From assembly GCF_022848905.1 (NCBI RefSeq), contig NZ_JAFIRA010000005.1, forward strand, positions 6,659 through 70,658: a stretch of DNA of 64,000 bases. Direction: 5' to 3'. The stretch comes from Thermostichus vulcanus str. 'Rupite' (GTDB taxonomy: Bacteria > Cyanobacteriota > Cyanobacteriia > Thermostichales > Thermostichaceae). Shown one piece after another: positions 62,871-64,000 of this stretch; the stretch's first letter is position 1; the number at the start of each line of letters is the position of its first letter. Made by a program: the position numbers and the translations under genes. The notes beneath the pieces were generated by a model. That model searched no databases and was not told where the DNA came from. It worked only from the letters and a program-made list of their open reading frames with translations.

Positions 62871-64000
62871 GTGGCAGGTTCTCGAGGCAACAACGGGCCA
62901 GAGTCCACTCCTAAACGTGGGGAAGCATCCTCTCGTCGGGCTCGCGCCCCCAGACGAAAAAGCAAAACAGCTGCAGCCGATGGGCAACTCCCCGATTTGG
63001 AAACAGCTCAAGGGGAAGAAACAGGTTCGAAAATGCCCACAGAGCAGGGATCTTTACAGGGGAATTCACCTAGCTTGAGTCCACTGAAAAATCTCTCTAT
63101 ACTGCAAGGAACTTTATTGCCCGACTCTTCATCTTCTCTTCAACCTATGCATGTCTCTCCCTCAGGTGATTTGGATCCGTGCGCGTCAGCAGCGACAGGG
63201 CACATCCCACCCGCTGATGGCTTGCCCCCAGAGCGGGATCCCGACGCAGAGCACCACCAAGCCCTGAGACAGCGACAACAGCTAGAGGCCCGCTTGCTCA
63301 AAGCCGAGGCGGAACTGCAGGAGCGGCAGATCCTCCAGGAGCAACTGCAAGCCCAGGTGCAGGCCTTACGCACTCAACTGGCCCAAACCGAACTGCAGGC
63401 GCGCAAACAGCAGCAACAGCTAGAACTGCTGCAATTGAAGGCTCAGCCCACACCGGATCCGAATCGGGAGGCAGAGTATCAAGCCCTACGGCAGCAAGTG
63501 GCCGAGCAGCAACAGCGGTTGCAGGAGCGAGAGCAGGCTTTGCAGCAGATGCAACAGGTTTTGGCGGATCAGGCCGTGCAAGTGGCGGATCGGGAGGCGC
63601 AGATCGCGGCCCGTCAGCGGCTCAACGAACGTCAACGGCAGGATATTGAAGCCCTACAAGAACAGATCGAGCAGTTGCGGCTAGCCCACGCCCAGGAGCG
63701 TCGTCAGTGGGAGCATCGCCAACAGGAGTTACAAGCTTCTCTCCTGGAGGCACAGGATTTGGCGGAAAAACGGGTAGACATGTTGCAGCGCTTTAAGGCG
63801 GAACTCTCCCTTGCCCGGACGCAAATTGCCGAAACCCAAGCGGAGCTGAGCAGTTTGCGGGCCCTCCACGGGGATCAGCAGGCTGCCTGGCAAGAACAGC
63901 GGGAACACCTAGAGGCGCGGCTGGCGGGTTATGCGGAAACCGAAGCAGAAGCAGAGCAGCGCTGGCAAGAACAACGGCAGGAACTGGAAGCAGCTCTAGA
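62871..64000 (+). CDS. Large coiled-coil protein (partial, runs off the window)
   Basis: An open frame starts at GTG 62871, with AGGGGG five bases upstream, and has no stop before the window end (at least 376 codons). The N-terminus (about 1-45) is basic and low-complexity (KRGEASSRRARAPRRKSK), followed by a Ser/Pro/Gly-rich stretch; from about residue 125 on it is a long Gln/Glu/Ala/Leu coiled coil (RQRQQLEARLLKAEAELQE, QQQRLQEREQALQQMQQ). Such proteins act as scaffolds or in cell-envelope/division processes in cyanobacteria; none can be assigned here. Confidence 0.78.
   Translation, partial: MAGSRGNNGPESTPKRGEASSRRARAPRRKSKTAAADGQLPDLETAQGEETGSKMPTEQGSLQGNSPSLSPLKNLSILQGTLLPDSSSSLQPMHVSPSGDLDPCASAATGHIPPADGLPPERDPDAEHHQALRQRQQLEARLLKAEAELQERQILQEQLQAQVQALRTQLAQTELQARKQQQQLELLQLKAQPTPDPNREAEYQALRQQVAEQQQRLQEREQALQQMQQVLADQAVQVADREAQIAARQRLNERQRQDIEALQEQIEQLRLAHAQERRQWEHRQQELQASLLEAQDLAEKRVDMLQRFKAELSLARTQIAETQAELSSLRALHGDQQAAWQEQREHLEARLAGYAETEAEAEQRWQEQRQELEAAL

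Overview
The window reads as a GC-rich stretch of a cyanobacterial chromosome. Cyanobacterial markers occur along its whole length: plant-type ferredoxin, PipX, PII, IctB, a CO2-uptake NDH-1 operon (ndhF-ndhD-cup), CruA-type lycopene cyclase, Ycf46, and small DUF4278 and DUF2839 proteins. The palindrome GGATCC (often GGGATCCC) is extremely frequent; I count 13 in 17041-18420. This looks like a highly iterated palindrome of the HIP class and is reminiscent of hot-spring Synechococcus/Thermostichus, but that lineage call is inference.

Layout. 0-1.6 kb: tRNA-Ala(CGC) with partial tandem copies of its 3' end, a Uma2 nuclease, a small protein and petF. 2-12.6 kb: a tandem, almost identical 2-kb duplication encoding a proline-rich Ig-like lipoprotein, followed by a TPR/O-GlcNAc-transferase protein, a glycosyltransferase and two FkbM methyltransferases. 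This is a probable surface-glycosylation island with few GGATCC sites. 12.7-16.4 kb: paralogous NTF2-like lipoproteins, a coiled-coil repeat protein, an Rpn/PD-(D/E)XK protein, and a MITE inserted into a duplicated copy of the junction between the last two genes. 16.4-24.6 kb: rhodanese and NDH-2-like oxidoreductase (translationally coupled), SufU, two receiver-only regulators, small proteins, a CobO-like protein with an abnormal P-loop, an AT-rich gene-poor kilobase, DprA and an SRAP protein. 24.6-31.6 kb: TreS-maltokinase fusion, NurA, a double-domain QueD, PipX, a decayed IS200/IS605 tnpA and an IscA-type protein.

31.7-38.3 kb: DUF4278, TerB-like, a second MITE copy, then a nitrogen block of two Amt transporters and PII, with perfect GTA-N8-TAC NtcA boxes upstream of glnB and of the first-listed amt gene, then IctB. 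38.4-40.8 kb: an IS608-like, tnpB-only element inserted in a HEAT/DUF1186-like gene; removing 38472-39864 restores one 339-residue reading frame. 41-50.7 kb: M23 peptidase, HolA, a Uma2 gene, CruA, MobA, a Uma2 pseudogene, Ycf46, ThiE and a small hypothetical. 50.7-56.8 kb: an LpxB-related protein and the ndhF-ndhD-cup CO2-hydration operon. 57-64 kb: DUF4394 lipoprotein, ECF sigma and anti-sigma, DUF2839, Nit1-like amidase, glutaredoxin-like protein, TolC, and a large coiled-coil gene that runs off the window.

Two themes stand out. Carbon/nitrogen balance genes (PipX, PII, two Amt, IctB, NDH-1/Cup) are scattered within about 26 kb. Mobile DNA has left unusually legible marks: a reversible-looking IS608-type insertion, a MITE with its empty-site paralogue in the same window, and a GC-rich mini-repeat found in a transposase remnant, in a gene and inside the MITEs.
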